Source: DATBLE01 sp963837265
GTDB taxonomy: Bacteria > Actinomycetota > Thermoleophilia > Gaiellales > Gaiellaceae
Length of the DNA: 64,000 nucleotides
Direction: 5' to 3'
NCBI GenBank assembly: GCA_963837265.1
Contig: CAWIMQ010000006.1
Span: 777,406 to 841,405 of the forward strand
Both the position numbers and the translations under genes were made by a program. Shown piece by piece: positions 46,891 to 54,905 of this stretch (its first letter is position 1; every line of letters starts with the position of its first letter). A model generated the notes under the pieces. It was not told where the DNA came from, made no database searches, and saw nothing but the letters and a program-made list of their open reading frames with translations.

Positions 46891-47103
46891 AAGGAAGAAA
46901 AGGTCGAGTTCGAAGGCGAGGTGATCGAAGCCTTGCGCAGCGGCATGTTCAGGATCAGGCTCGACAACGACCACGAGACGCTCGCCTACACGGCCGGGAA
47001 GATGCGGCGGTACCGGATCAGGATCCTTCCGGGCGACCGCGTCAACGTCGAGCTCTCGCCGTACGACCTCAGCCGTGGCCGGATCGTCTTCCGCCACCGC
47101 TGA
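46882..47103 (+). CDS. infA: Translation initiation factor IF-1, start codon abnormal (GTC)
   Basis: The product (KEEKVEFEGEVIEALRSGMF; YTAGKMRRYRIRILPGDRV; VELSPYDLSRGRIVFRHR) is IF-1, an S1/OB-fold protein of the ribosomal A site, with normal length and core residues. The expected start, 6 nt after AAAGGAG, is GTC at 46882. The nearest standard start is GTG 46921, which would remove the first beta strand. Either GTC is used, or it is a sequence error for GTG or ATG. It stands apart from the usual rpmJ-rpsM neighbourhood. Confidence 0.8.
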   Translation, partial: VAGKEEKVEFEGEVIEALRSGMFRIRLDNDHETLAYTAGKMRRYRIRILPGDRVNVELSPYDLSRGRIVFRHR

Positions 47104-47752
47104 CCCGCACGGGTCGAGGCCGAGACCCCGCCTGCGCGGCGTCTTCCACCTGTACGCCTTCCTCGTGTCGCTCGGGGCCGGATCGGCGCTGGTCTCGGTC
47201 GCGTCCGGCGGGCGGGCACGGGCGGCGGCGGCCGTGTTCGCGGTCGCCGTCGCGGCGATGTTCGGCGCCAGCGCGCTCCACCACCGGGTCACCTGGCGGG
47301 AGCGCGGCTACCGCTGGTCGCGGCGGATCGACCACGCCGGCGTCTACCTGGCGATCGCCGGCACCTACACGCCGTTCGGGCTGCTCGTCCTGCACGGCGC
47401 CTGGCGGACCGCCGTCCTCGGGGTCGTCTGGGGCGGCGCCGCCGCGGCGATCCTACTCAAGTTCCTGTGGGTGGACGCGCCCAAATGGCTTGCGGCAGCG
47501 ATCGCGATCGCGCTCGGCTGGGTCGCGGTGATCGTCTTCCCGCAGCTCGTCGCCGGCGTCGGCTGGAGCGGGACGGGCCTCGTGCTCGCCGGCGGCCTGC
47601 TCTACACGGCCGGCGGCATCGTGTACGCGCTCCGGCGGCCGGACCCGCTGCCGGCGGTCTTCGGCTACCACGAGATCTTCCACCTGCTCGTCGTCGCCGC
47701 GGTGTCGCTCCAGTACGCCGTGGTCGCGTTCTGGCTCGTGCGCCCGGTCTAG
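47075..47752 (+). CDS. Hemolysin III / PAQR-family membrane protein (TrhA-like)
   Basis: The 225-residue product has seven predicted transmembrane helices and the family zinc-site residues: SALHHRVTW after helix 2, RIDHAGVYLAIAGTYTPF, and GYHEIFHLLVV with His-x3-His near the last helix. Bacterial members affect membrane lipid homeostasis; haemolytic activity is not implied. GTG 47075 overlaps infA by 29 nt, suggesting coupled expression. Confidence 0.9.
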   Translation: MAGSSSATADPHGSRPRPRLRGVFHLYAFLVSLGAGSALVSVASGGRARAAAAVFAVAVAAMFGASALHHRVTWRERGYRWSRRIDHAGVYLAIAGTYTPFGLLVLHGAWRTAVLGVVWGGAAAAILLKFLWVDAPKWLAAAIAIALGWVAVIVFPQLVAGVGWSGTGLVLAGGLLYTAGGIVYALRRPDPLPAVFGYHEIFHLLVVAAVSLQYAVVAFWLVRPV

Positions 47753-47782
47753 CGCGTTCGGCCCCGTTCTGCCGCGAGGGGC

Positions 47783-47788
47783 TAAGCT
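47783..47788 (+). promoter_or_regulatory. Candidate -10 element of repeat-protein gene A
   Basis: TAAGCT lies 9 nt before ATG 47798. The whole block CTAAGCTGTTCCGGCT recurs, with three changes, before the paralogous gene at 49780, so it is conserved between copies. Confidence 0.5.
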
Positions 47789-47797
47789 GTTCCGGCT

Positions 47798-49750
47798 ATG
47801 CGGGTGAAGCTCGCGTGCTCGGGTCTCGCCTTGCTCGCCGCGCTGACGCTCGGCATCGGCGGGGCGGCCGGGCGCGGGCTAGCGGGCACGGCCACGCTCG
47901 CGGTCGAGGTGATCGGCGGCGGCCGGGTGACGACGACCTCGGGCGTGATCCTCTGCGGGAACGGCGGCCGGTCCTGCTTCTACTCGACGACGACGGGCAC
48001 GCTCGACCTCACCGCCGAGGACGTCGGGACGTGGACGTTCGACAGCTGGAGCGGCTGCCCGTCGACTCCGGTCGACAACGTGTGCAGCGTCGACCTCAGC
48101 AGCGGCGCCGACTACGAGGTCACGGCCAGCTTCAACCCGAGCAACGCCGTGGGCTACCACACGCTGACGATCACCGTTCCAGCAGGTACCGACGGCGCGG
48201 GCGGGACGGTGAACGGCGGCGACGTCGACTGCGGCTCGGGCGGGACGAGCTGCACGTGGGCCGACGCCTCCGGCTCGACGTTCACCGTCGTCGAGACACC
48301 CGATGCCGACTTCATCTTCGGGGGCTGGAGCGGCGACTGCGGCGGCACGGGGCCGAGCTGCACGCTGACGATGGACGGCGACCACTCGGCGAGCGCCACC
48401 TTCCGGAAGCCGAAGCTGACCGTCACCCTGAGCGGGAACGGCACGGTCACCGGCGAGGGGATCGCGTGCACCTCGGGCTCGGGCACCGGCTGCGCGGCCG
48501 ACGAGGCGGCCGGCAAGGACGTGACCCTGACCGCGACCCCGCCGGCCGGCGGGTCGTTCACCGGCTGGGGCGGCGCCTGCACCGGCAAGGAGACGACCTG
48601 CACGGTGACGATGACGGGCGACCGGAGCGTGACCGCGACCTTCTCCGGCGGCGGGCCGCCGCCGTCGACGTTCCCGCTGACGGTCTCGGTCACCGGCGAC
48701 GGGACCGTCGCCGGGAGCGGCATCAGCTGCGGCGCCGGAGGATCGGACTGCAACCAGACCTTCGCCACGGGAACGAGCGTCACCCTGACCGCCACCCCGG
48801 GAGCAGGAGCGACGTTCAGCTCCTGGGGCGGCGCCTGCACCGGAAGCGGACGGACGTGCACGGTGACGATGACGGCCGCGCGCAACGTGACCGCGACGTT
48901 CTCGGGCGGCTCGGCCGCGACCGTCTCGCTGAGCGTGACGGCCACCGGCCCCGGAACGGTCACGGGCGGCGGGATCAGCTGCGGCAACGGGAAGACCGCG
49001 TGCAGCTCGACGCCGACCGAGGGCTCGACCGTGGTCCTGACCGCGGCCGCCGCGACGGGGGCGACCTTCGCCGGCTGGGGCGGCGCGTGCGGCGGCGCGG
49101 CGCCGGCGTGCACCCTGCAGATGGATGCCGCGAAGCAGGTCACCGCCGCCTTCCGCGCGGCGCCGGGCGGACGGACGCCGGCGACCGGCACGGTCGTGCT
49201 CGCGAGCGGCGGGCGCCCGCTCGTGAAGCGAGCCGGGGGCCGGTTCCAGGTCACGCTCCGCTACCGGACGCGTACCCGCGGCAAGGCGAGCGTGCTGGCG
49301 CTGCGCGCCGGCCGGGCGGAGACATCGCTCGCGTTCACCACTGCCGCCGGAGCGGGGAAGGTCGGGCCGTTCCCGGTCGCGAAGCCCGGCTTCTACACGT
49401 TCGAGCTCCGCGTCGGGACACGCGTCCTGCGCTGGAAGGCCTGCCTCGGCCGGTGCGGCGAACGGGCGTCGCGGAGGCCGTTCGTTCTCACCCGTGGGCG
49501 CGTCGGCGCCGTGAACGCCGGTGCGCTCTGGTCGCTGACCCTCCACTTCCGCTCGACGCAGCCCGCCGGCCTCGTCGTCCAGGTCTACCGCGGCAAGCGG
49601 CGCGTCCGCGAGGTCCGTTTCCCGATCGGCAAGGGCTCCTCGACTCCGGGCGCGCTCCTCCTCTCGCCCGGAACGTACCGCGTGCAGCTAACGGCGACCG
49701 ACGGAGTCGGCCGCGTGCGGACCGTGTCCTGGTTCGCCCTGCTTCCCTAG
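47798..49750 (+). CDS. Secreted protein A with five four-cysteine repeats
   Basis: The 650-residue product has a signal peptide (KLACSGLALLAALTLGIGGA) and about five repeats of roughly 75 residues, each following G-x-V-x-G-x-G-I-x-C-G ... C ... VTLTATP-x-x-G-A-x-F-x-G-W-G-G-A-C-T-G ... C-T-V-T-M ... VTATF. Each holds four cysteines, which suggests two disulfides outside the cell. This resembles bacterial InlB B-repeat/Flg_new-like modules. A distinct C-terminal domain of about 200 residues (FPVAKPGFYTFELRVGTRVL; ACLGRCGERA) closes the protein. Probably a surface or adhesion protein. ATG 47798 is leaderless by appearance. Confidence 0.8.
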   Translation: MRVKLACSGLALLAALTLGIGGAAGRGLAGTATLAVEVIGGGRVTTTSGVILCGNGGRSCFYSTTTGTLDLTAEDVGTWTFDSWSGCPSTPVDNVCSVDLSSGADYEVTASFNPSNAVGYHTLTITVPAGTDGAGGTVNGGDVDCGSGGTSCTWADASGSTFTVVETPDADFIFGGWSGDCGGTGPSCTLTMDGDHSASATFRKPKLTVTLSGNGTVTGEGIACTSGSGTGCAADEAAGKDVTLTATPPAGGSFTGWGGACTGKETTCTVTMTGDRSVTATFSGGGPPPSTFPLTVSVTGDGTVAGSGISCGAGGSDCNQTFATGTSVTLTATPGAGATFSSWGGACTGSGRTCTVTMTAARNVTATFSGGSAATVSLSVTATGPGTVTGGGISCGNGKTACSSTPTEGSTVVLTAAAATGATFAGWGGACGGAAPACTLQMDAAKQVTAAFRAAPGGRTPATGTVVLASGGRPLVKRAGGRFQVTLRYRTRTRGKASVLALRAGRAETSLAFTTAAGAGKVGPFPVAKPGFYTFELRVGTRVLRWKACLGRCGERASRRPFVLTRGRVGAVNAGALWSLTLHFRSTQPAGLVVQVYRGKRRVREVRFPIGKGSSTPGALLLSPGTYRVQLTATDGVGRVRTVSWFALLP

Positions 49751-49779
49751 GACGTCTGGCGATCGGTCCGGATCCCGTC

Positions 49780-49785
49780 TAAGCT
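49780..49785 (+). promoter_or_regulatory. Candidate -10 element of repeat-protein gene B
   Basis: TAAGCT lies 9 nt before GTG 49795, in the same conserved context as before gene A. Confidence 0.5.
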
Positions 49786-49794
49786 GCTCCGGTC

Positions 49795-52266
49795 GTGGGG
49801 AGACGGCATCGCTCGATGAGTCGCGCGCTCGCGGCGCTGGTCGCGCTGGCGGCGCTGACGCTCGGCGTCCAGAGCGCCGCGGCTTCGGCGAGCCTGACGA
49901 CGACCGTCACCGTCGAGGTGATCGGCAAGGGCACCGTCACGAGCAGCCCCGGTGGGATCAAGTGCGGAAACGGCAAGAAGACCTGCTATCTGACCTTCTC
50001 CGGGGACGTCACGCTGACGGGCAAGGCGGCAAGCGGCTGGACCTTCGACGGCTGGGACGACCCGGTCATGCCCCCCTTCATCAACGACTGCGACGGAAAC
50101 GGAACGGGAACCTGCGACCTCGCGGACGGCGGCGACTACATCGCCTTCGCGTACTTCTCGACCTCTTCGACGACGACGAGCACGCTCTCGGTCGCCCCGG
50201 GGGCCGGCGGGGACGTCTCGGGCCCCGAGCACGATCCCCCCGGCAGCGAGATCGAGTGCGGCTCGGGCGGAAGCCTGTGCACCTGGGGCCCCGTCCTGAC
50301 CGGCTCGACGCTGACCGTGTTCCAGACCCCCGACGTCGGCAACCTCTTCACCGGCTGGGGCGGCGACTGCGGCGGCACGGGCCAGTCGTGCACGGTGCAG
50401 CTGAGCGGCAACAAGGCGGTGAGCGCGACCTGGAGCGCCAACGCGCCGACGACGCTCACCGTCTCCGTCGACGGCGACGGGAACGTGTCGGGCGGGGGGA
50501 TCGACTGTCCCTCCGCCTGCGTCGCGAGCGAGCCGCTGAACTCGACCGTCACCCTGACGGCGCAGCCGGGAAGCGGACAGGTGTTCAGCGCCTGGACCGG
50601 CGGCTGCACGGGCGCGAGCCCGACCTGCAACGTGACGATGAGCGACGACCAGACCGTGACCGCGACGTTCGTCGCCGCGAACACGCTCACCGTCCACGCG
50701 GTCGGAAGCGGCAGCGTCAGCGGGGGGAGCGGCGCGATCAACTGCGGGAACGGCGCCGATGCCTGCTCGGCGAACTTCGCGCAGAACGCCACCGTCAGCC
50801 TCGTCGCGGTCGCAGCGACGGGAGCGGTCTTCAGCGGCTGGAGCGGTGCCTGCGGCGGCACCGCCACCACGTGCACGGTCTTCATGAGCCAGTCGAAGGA
50901 CGTCACCGCGACGTTCACCGCCGGGACAGGCGGGGGCACGACCGGGTTCACGCTCACGGTCTCGGTCGTAGGCAACGGCACGGTCACCGGCGGCGGCATC
51001 AACTGCGGCAACGGCGCCACCCTCTGCTCGAGCCCGAACCACGCCGCCAACTCGACCCTCACCCTGGTCGCGACCCCGTCTGCCGGGGCGACCTTCACCG
51101 GCTGGAGCGGGGGCACCTGCGCCGGCACCGCCACGACCTGTACGGTCGCGTTCACCTCGAACAAGACCGTGACCGCGACCTTCGCGGGCGGAACCGCCAA
51201 CTTCCCGCTCACCGTCGCCGTCACCGGGCCCGGCCGGGTCAGCGGGAGCGGGATCAACTGCGGGAACGGCGCATCCACCTGCACCGCGAGCGTCGCCGCC
51301 GGCACGGCGGTCGTTCTCTCCGCGGTCGCCGTGAGCGGCGCGAGGTTCGGCGGCTGGGGCGGCGCCTGCACCGGGACCGTGACCACCTGCCGCGTGACGA
51401 TGAGCGCCGCGCGGACCGTCTCCGCCACGTTCACCGGCGGAGGGACCGCCGGCACGCTGACGATCAAGGTCGGCGGGCGGGGAAGGGTCTCGACCACGCT
51501 CGGCGCGTGCGTGGCGGTCGGGCCGAGCAAGTCGTGCGTCCAGCACTTCAAGGCAGGCTCGGCGGCCGTGCTGACCACGAAGCCCGCGGCGGGCCAGTCG
51601 TTCCTCGGGTGGAGCGGCGCATGTGCCGGGAAGAAGGCGACCTGCACCGTGAGCCTCGCGACGGCGCAGTCGGTGACCGCCAACTTCACCAACAGGACGC
51701 CGCGGCAGGCCACCCTCAAGGCGATCGGCAAGCCGATCGTCAAGCGCTCGTCGACCGGCTACCGGGTTACGCTCCGCTTCAGCACGACCCGCGCCGGAAC
51801 CGCACACGTCCGCGGGCTCCGCGCCGGACGGACGGGTGCCTCCGTCTCGCTCCGCGTCGGCTCCGGCCGGGCGACCCTCGGGCCGTTCCCCGTCGCGAAG
51901 CCGGGCCTCTACACGTTCGAGATCCGCCTCGGCGGCAGCCTGCTCCGCATGAAGGCGTGCCTCGGCCGCTGCGGCGCGGCGCACAAGGGCGACCCGTTCG
52001 TGCTCGCGCGCGAGGCTCCCGCGGTCACCCGCACCGGGGACGTCTGGTCGGTCACCCTCCACGCGCGGGCCAGCCAGATCTCCGACGCGCGCGTCCGTGC
52101 CCTCCGGGGCGGGAAGCTGCTCGTCAACCGGCACTTCCTCGGCCGCGCGACCAGATTCGTCATCGGGCCGTTCCTGCTCGGTCCCGGCAACTACACCCTG
52201 AAGCTGACCGCGACCGACCCGTACGGGCGGACGCGCACGCTGACCTGGATCGTCTCGCTGGCCTGA
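49795..52266 (+). CDS. Secreted protein B with seven four-cysteine repeats, paralogue of A
   Basis: The 823-residue product has a signal peptide (ALAALVALAALTLGVQSAAA) and about seven repeats of the same four-cysteine type (for example LTVAVTGPGRVSGSGINCGN ... FGGWGGACTG ... CRVTM). The C-terminal domain is shared with A (FPVAKPGLYTFEIRLGGSLL; ACLGRCGAAHKGDPFVL). It differs from A mainly by two extra repeats. GTG 49795 is chosen by alignment of its upstream box with that of A; ATG 49816 is possible. The pair appears to be a gene duplication with repeat gain or loss. Confidence 0.8.
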   Translation: MGRRHRSMSRALAALVALAALTLGVQSAAASASLTTTVTVEVIGKGTVTSSPGGIKCGNGKKTCYLTFSGDVTLTGKAASGWTFDGWDDPVMPPFINDCDGNGTGTCDLADGGDYIAFAYFSTSSTTTSTLSVAPGAGGDVSGPEHDPPGSEIECGSGGSLCTWGPVLTGSTLTVFQTPDVGNLFTGWGGDCGGTGQSCTVQLSGNKAVSATWSANAPTTLTVSVDGDGNVSGGGIDCPSACVASEPLNSTVTLTAQPGSGQVFSAWTGGCTGASPTCNVTMSDDQTVTATFVAANTLTVHAVGSGSVSGGSGAINCGNGADACSANFAQNATVSLVAVAATGAVFSGWSGACGGTATTCTVFMSQSKDVTATFTAGTGGGTTGFTLTVSVVGNGTVTGGGINCGNGATLCSSPNHAANSTLTLVATPSAGATFTGWSGGTCAGTATTCTVAFTSNKTVTATFAGGTANFPLTVAVTGPGRVSGSGINCGNGASTCTASVAAGTAVVLSAVAVSGARFGGWGGACTGTVTTCRVTMSAARTVSATFTGGGTAGTLTIKVGGRGRVSTTLGACVAVGPSKSCVQHFKAGSAAVLTTKPAAGQSFLGWSGACAGKKATCTVSLATAQSVTANFTNRTPRQATLKAIGKPIVKRSSTGYRVTLRFSTTRAGTAHVRGLRAGRTGASVSLRVGSGRATLGPFPVAKPGLYTFEIRLGGSLLRMKACLGRCGAAHKGDPFVLAREAPAVTRTGDVWSVTLHARASQISDARVRALRGGKLLVNRHFLGRATRFVIGPFLLGPGNYTLKLTATDPYGRTRTLTWIVSLA

Positions 52267-52467
52267 ACGCGGCCTGACCCGCACAATTGAGTCCCCTGAA
52301 GGGGTGAACCCGGTATCCCCCGATCGGGGGAGATTGGCGACGTCTGCACAGCAGGCTCATGATGTTTCCACCAGACAAATCGTTCAAAATCTGTCGGTTT
52401 CTGCCAGTCGAGGAACCGCGCCGGTCGGCCGATAGGGCCAGGTAATTCGACCGGTGGGGAGGTATTG
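52267..52467. other. Leader region before the c-di-GMP protein gene
   Basis: It contains a CCCC-TGAA-GGGG stem (52293-52304) and a CCCCCGATCGGGGG palindrome (52317-52330), either of which may terminate gene B. A relatively AT-rich patch follows (around 52370-52400, CAAATCGTTCAAAATC) that could hold the next promoter. A strong ribosome site GGGGAGG ends it. I find no match to known c-di-GMP riboswitch motifs. Confidence 0.35.
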
Positions 52468-54900
52468 ATGATCCGGGTGCTCGTGTGTGACGACTCGACG
52501 GAGGCGCAGCGGATGCTCCGTACCCTGCTTGCGGGGGACCCGCAGCTCGAGATCGTCGGCGAGGCGGCAAACGGGAGCGACGCGATCGCGCTCGCCGCCG
52601 ACCTGAAGCCCGACGTGGTCCTGATGGACGTCGCGATGCCGGTGATGGACGGGATCGAGGCGACACGCCGGCTGCACGACCTGCTGCCGGCGGCCAGGAT
52701 CGTCGCGCTCGCAGGCGCCGACGACCTCGAGGTCGTCGACGCGATGCTCGAGGCGGGTGCGAGCGCGTACTGCGTGAAGGGCGCCCCCCTTTGGGAGCTC
52801 GAGCGGGCGATCTCGGGGGCGAGCGAGCCGCTCGTCAGGCTCGCCCAGTCGCTCGGCAGGGCGCTGCCGGGCGGGCTCGGCCGCCTGGTCGCCCGCGAGC
52901 TCGAGGAGCTGACCGGCGCCCTGTGCGCGGCCACCTACATGACCTCTTCCGAGGCCGGCCTCTCCCTGGCCGGGATCGCCGGCGCGCCGACGCGCGACCG
53001 GCTGACGAACGCGCCCGGCGTGGTGCTTCGCGCCTTCAGCGAGGCGACGTCGGCACACGCGGACGCGCACGAGCTCGCCGAGCTGTACCGGGCCGGCGTC
53101 CCGTGCGGGCAGGCGTTCGCGGTGCCGCTCGTCGCAGACGGCGTCCGGCTCGGCGCGCTGCTCGTGGCGATGCCCGCGAACGTCCAGCTGGAGCTGGACG
53201 AGGCGGTCGTCGCCGCGGTCGCCGATCTGGCCGCCACGTCGCTCGCCCAGGAGCGCAGGCTCGCGCTCACGTTCGCCGAGGCGCGCCGTGACGCGCTGAC
53301 GGGCCTGCCCAACCGCCGCGCCTTCGACGAGAGCCTGGAGCGGGCCCTGCGCGCGGACGGCCCGGACGACGAGGTCACGCTCGTCCTGATGGACGTGGAC
53401 GAGTTCAAGGCCGTGAACGACGCGGGCGGCCACGCGGCCGGGGACGAGGTGCTCGCCACCCTCGCCCGCGTGTTCCAGCGGGCACTCCGCACGAGCGAGC
53501 AGGTGTTCCGGATCGGCGGAGACGAGTTCGCGGTCGTGGTCGCGGGCGACGCGGCCGCCGCGAGCCGGGTCGGCGAGCGCATTCTCCGCACGGCGCAGGT
53601 ACAACGGCGGGGGCGGCCCCTACCGACCCTGTCCGTCGGGATCGCGCACTCGCAGGGCGCGGCCGAGACGACGGAAGAGCTGTTCGCCCGGGCGGACGGC
53701 GCCCTGTACGAGGCGAAGGCTGCCGGACGCAACCGCGTGGTCGTCGGCAACGACCGTCCGGCTCACCCGAACCCGGTGGCCGGGCGGGCAGAACCGGCCC
53801 CTGCGTCCACCCCGCTCCCCGACACGCGGCCGCTGCGTCTCCTGCTCGTCGACGACGACCCGGGACTCCTGGTTCTCCTGCGGACGACGTTCGAGACGAT
53901 CGCGATCGACGTCGCGGAGGCGCGGAGCGCCGCCGAGGCGGAGCGCCTCGTCGGCTCCCAGGTGCCGGACGTGATCGTCCTCGACGTGGCGATGCCGGTG
54001 GTGGACGGGCTCTCGTACTGCCGCCGGCTCAAGGCCGACCCGGCGACGAGCGGGGTCCCGGTGGTCGTCCTCTCCGGCGACCCCGACAACGAGGCCGATG
54101 CCCAGGCGGCCGGCGCCGACTCGTTCCTGCGCAAGCCGTTCAGCCCTCTCGATCTGCTCGCGGTGGTCGAGCAGCTCGCCGGGGGCCTGTTCGAAGGCCC
54201 GTTCCGGCTCGCGTCGGACCGCCAGCCCGAGGAGCAGCTGCTCCTCTACGCGAACGACCTCCGGCGCCTGCTCGAGATCGAGCGGGGCCAGCGCTACCTG
54301 CTGAAGACCGCCTACGAGACGACGATCGGCGCCTTTGCGAACGCGCTCGAGGCGAAGGACTTCGGCACGGGGGAGCACTCGAAGCGCGTCGTCCGCTACG
54401 CGACCGAGCTCACCCGCGTGCTGGAGCCGTCGCTCCTCGACGACCCGAGCCTCGAGTACGGCTTCCTCCTCCACGACGTCGGCAAGCTCGGGATCCCCGA
54501 CTCGATCCTGCAGAAGCCGTCCCGGCTCACCCGTAGCGAGCGGAGCGTGATGCGGACGCACACGGTGCTCGGCGCCCAGCTGCTCGCGAACGTGCCCCTC
54601 CTCCAGGGCCAGGGCCTCGGGGTGATCCGCTCGCACCACGAGCGCTGGGACGGAAGCGGCTACCCCGACCTGGTGGGGAAGAACGACATCCCGTTCGGGG
54701 GCCGGATCTTCGCCGTCGCCGACACGCTGGACGCGATGACGACCGACCGTCCCTACCGCGACGCGCTCGGCTGGCAGACCGCGGTCGACGAGATCCTCCA
54801 TCAGTCCGGGCGGCAGTTCGATCCGCAGGTCGTGAAGGCCTTCCACCGGATCGAGCCGAAGCTGCGCCGGGTGCACGAGGAGCTCGCGGCGACCGGGTAG
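52468..54900 (+). CDS. REC-GAF-GGDEF-REC-HD-GYP protein, bifunctional c-di-GMP enzyme
   Basis: The 810-residue product has a receiver domain (residues 1-115, phospho-acceptor in VVLMDVAMPVMDG), a GAF-like sensor at about 130-270, a GGDEF domain with the intact motif RIGGDEFAVVV near residue 350, a second receiver at about 455-570 (LLLVDDDPG; VIVLDVAMPVVDG), and an HD-GYP domain with HDVGKLGIPD and HHERWDGSGYP. It could make and hydrolyse c-di-GMP in response to one or two phosphorelay inputs. ATG 52468 has GGGGAGG at 5 nt. No histidine kinase gene is adjacent. Confidence 0.92.
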   Translation: MIRVLVCDDSTEAQRMLRTLLAGDPQLEIVGEAANGSDAIALAADLKPDVVLMDVAMPVMDGIEATRRLHDLLPAARIVALAGADDLEVVDAMLEAGASAYCVKGAPLWELERAISGASEPLVRLAQSLGRALPGGLGRLVARELEELTGALCAATYMTSSEAGLSLAGIAGAPTRDRLTNAPGVVLRAFSEATSAHADAHELAELYRAGVPCGQAFAVPLVADGVRLGALLVAMPANVQLELDEAVVAAVADLAATSLAQERRLALTFAEARRDALTGLPNRRAFDESLERALRADGPDDEVTLVLMDVDEFKAVNDAGGHAAGDEVLATLARVFQRALRTSEQVFRIGGDEFAVVVAGDAAAASRVGERILRTAQVQRRGRPLPTLSVGIAHSQGAAETTEELFARADGALYEAKAAGRNRVVVGNDRPAHPNPVAGRAEPAPASTPLPDTRPLRLLLVDDDPGLLVLLRTTFETIAIDVAEARSAAEAERLVGSQVPDVIVLDVAMPVVDGLSYCRRLKADPATSGVPVVVLSGDPDNEADAQAAGADSFLRKPFSPLDLLAVVEQLAGGLFEGPFRLASDRQPEEQLLLYANDLRRLLEIERGQRYLLKTAYETTIGAFANALEAKDFGTGEHSKRVVRYATELTRVLEPSLLDDPSLEYGFLLHDVGKLGIPDSILQKPSRLTRSERSVMRTHTVLGAQLLANVPLLQGQGLGVIRSHHERWDGSGYPDLVGKNDIPFGGRIFAVADTLDAMTTDRPYRDALGWQTAVDEILHQSGRQFDPQVVKAFHRIEPKLRRVHEELAATG

Positions 54901-54905
54901 GAAGC

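Noticed and set aside
47075..47752. Haemolysin toxin
   Set aside because: Despite the family name, the PAQR-type zinc site and seven helices indicate a membrane-homeostasis protein; no toxin features are seen.
52267..52467. A c-di-GMP riboswitch before the GGDEF/HD-GYP gene
   Set aside because: Two stems are present, but I find none of the conserved c-di-GMP-I or -II core sequences.
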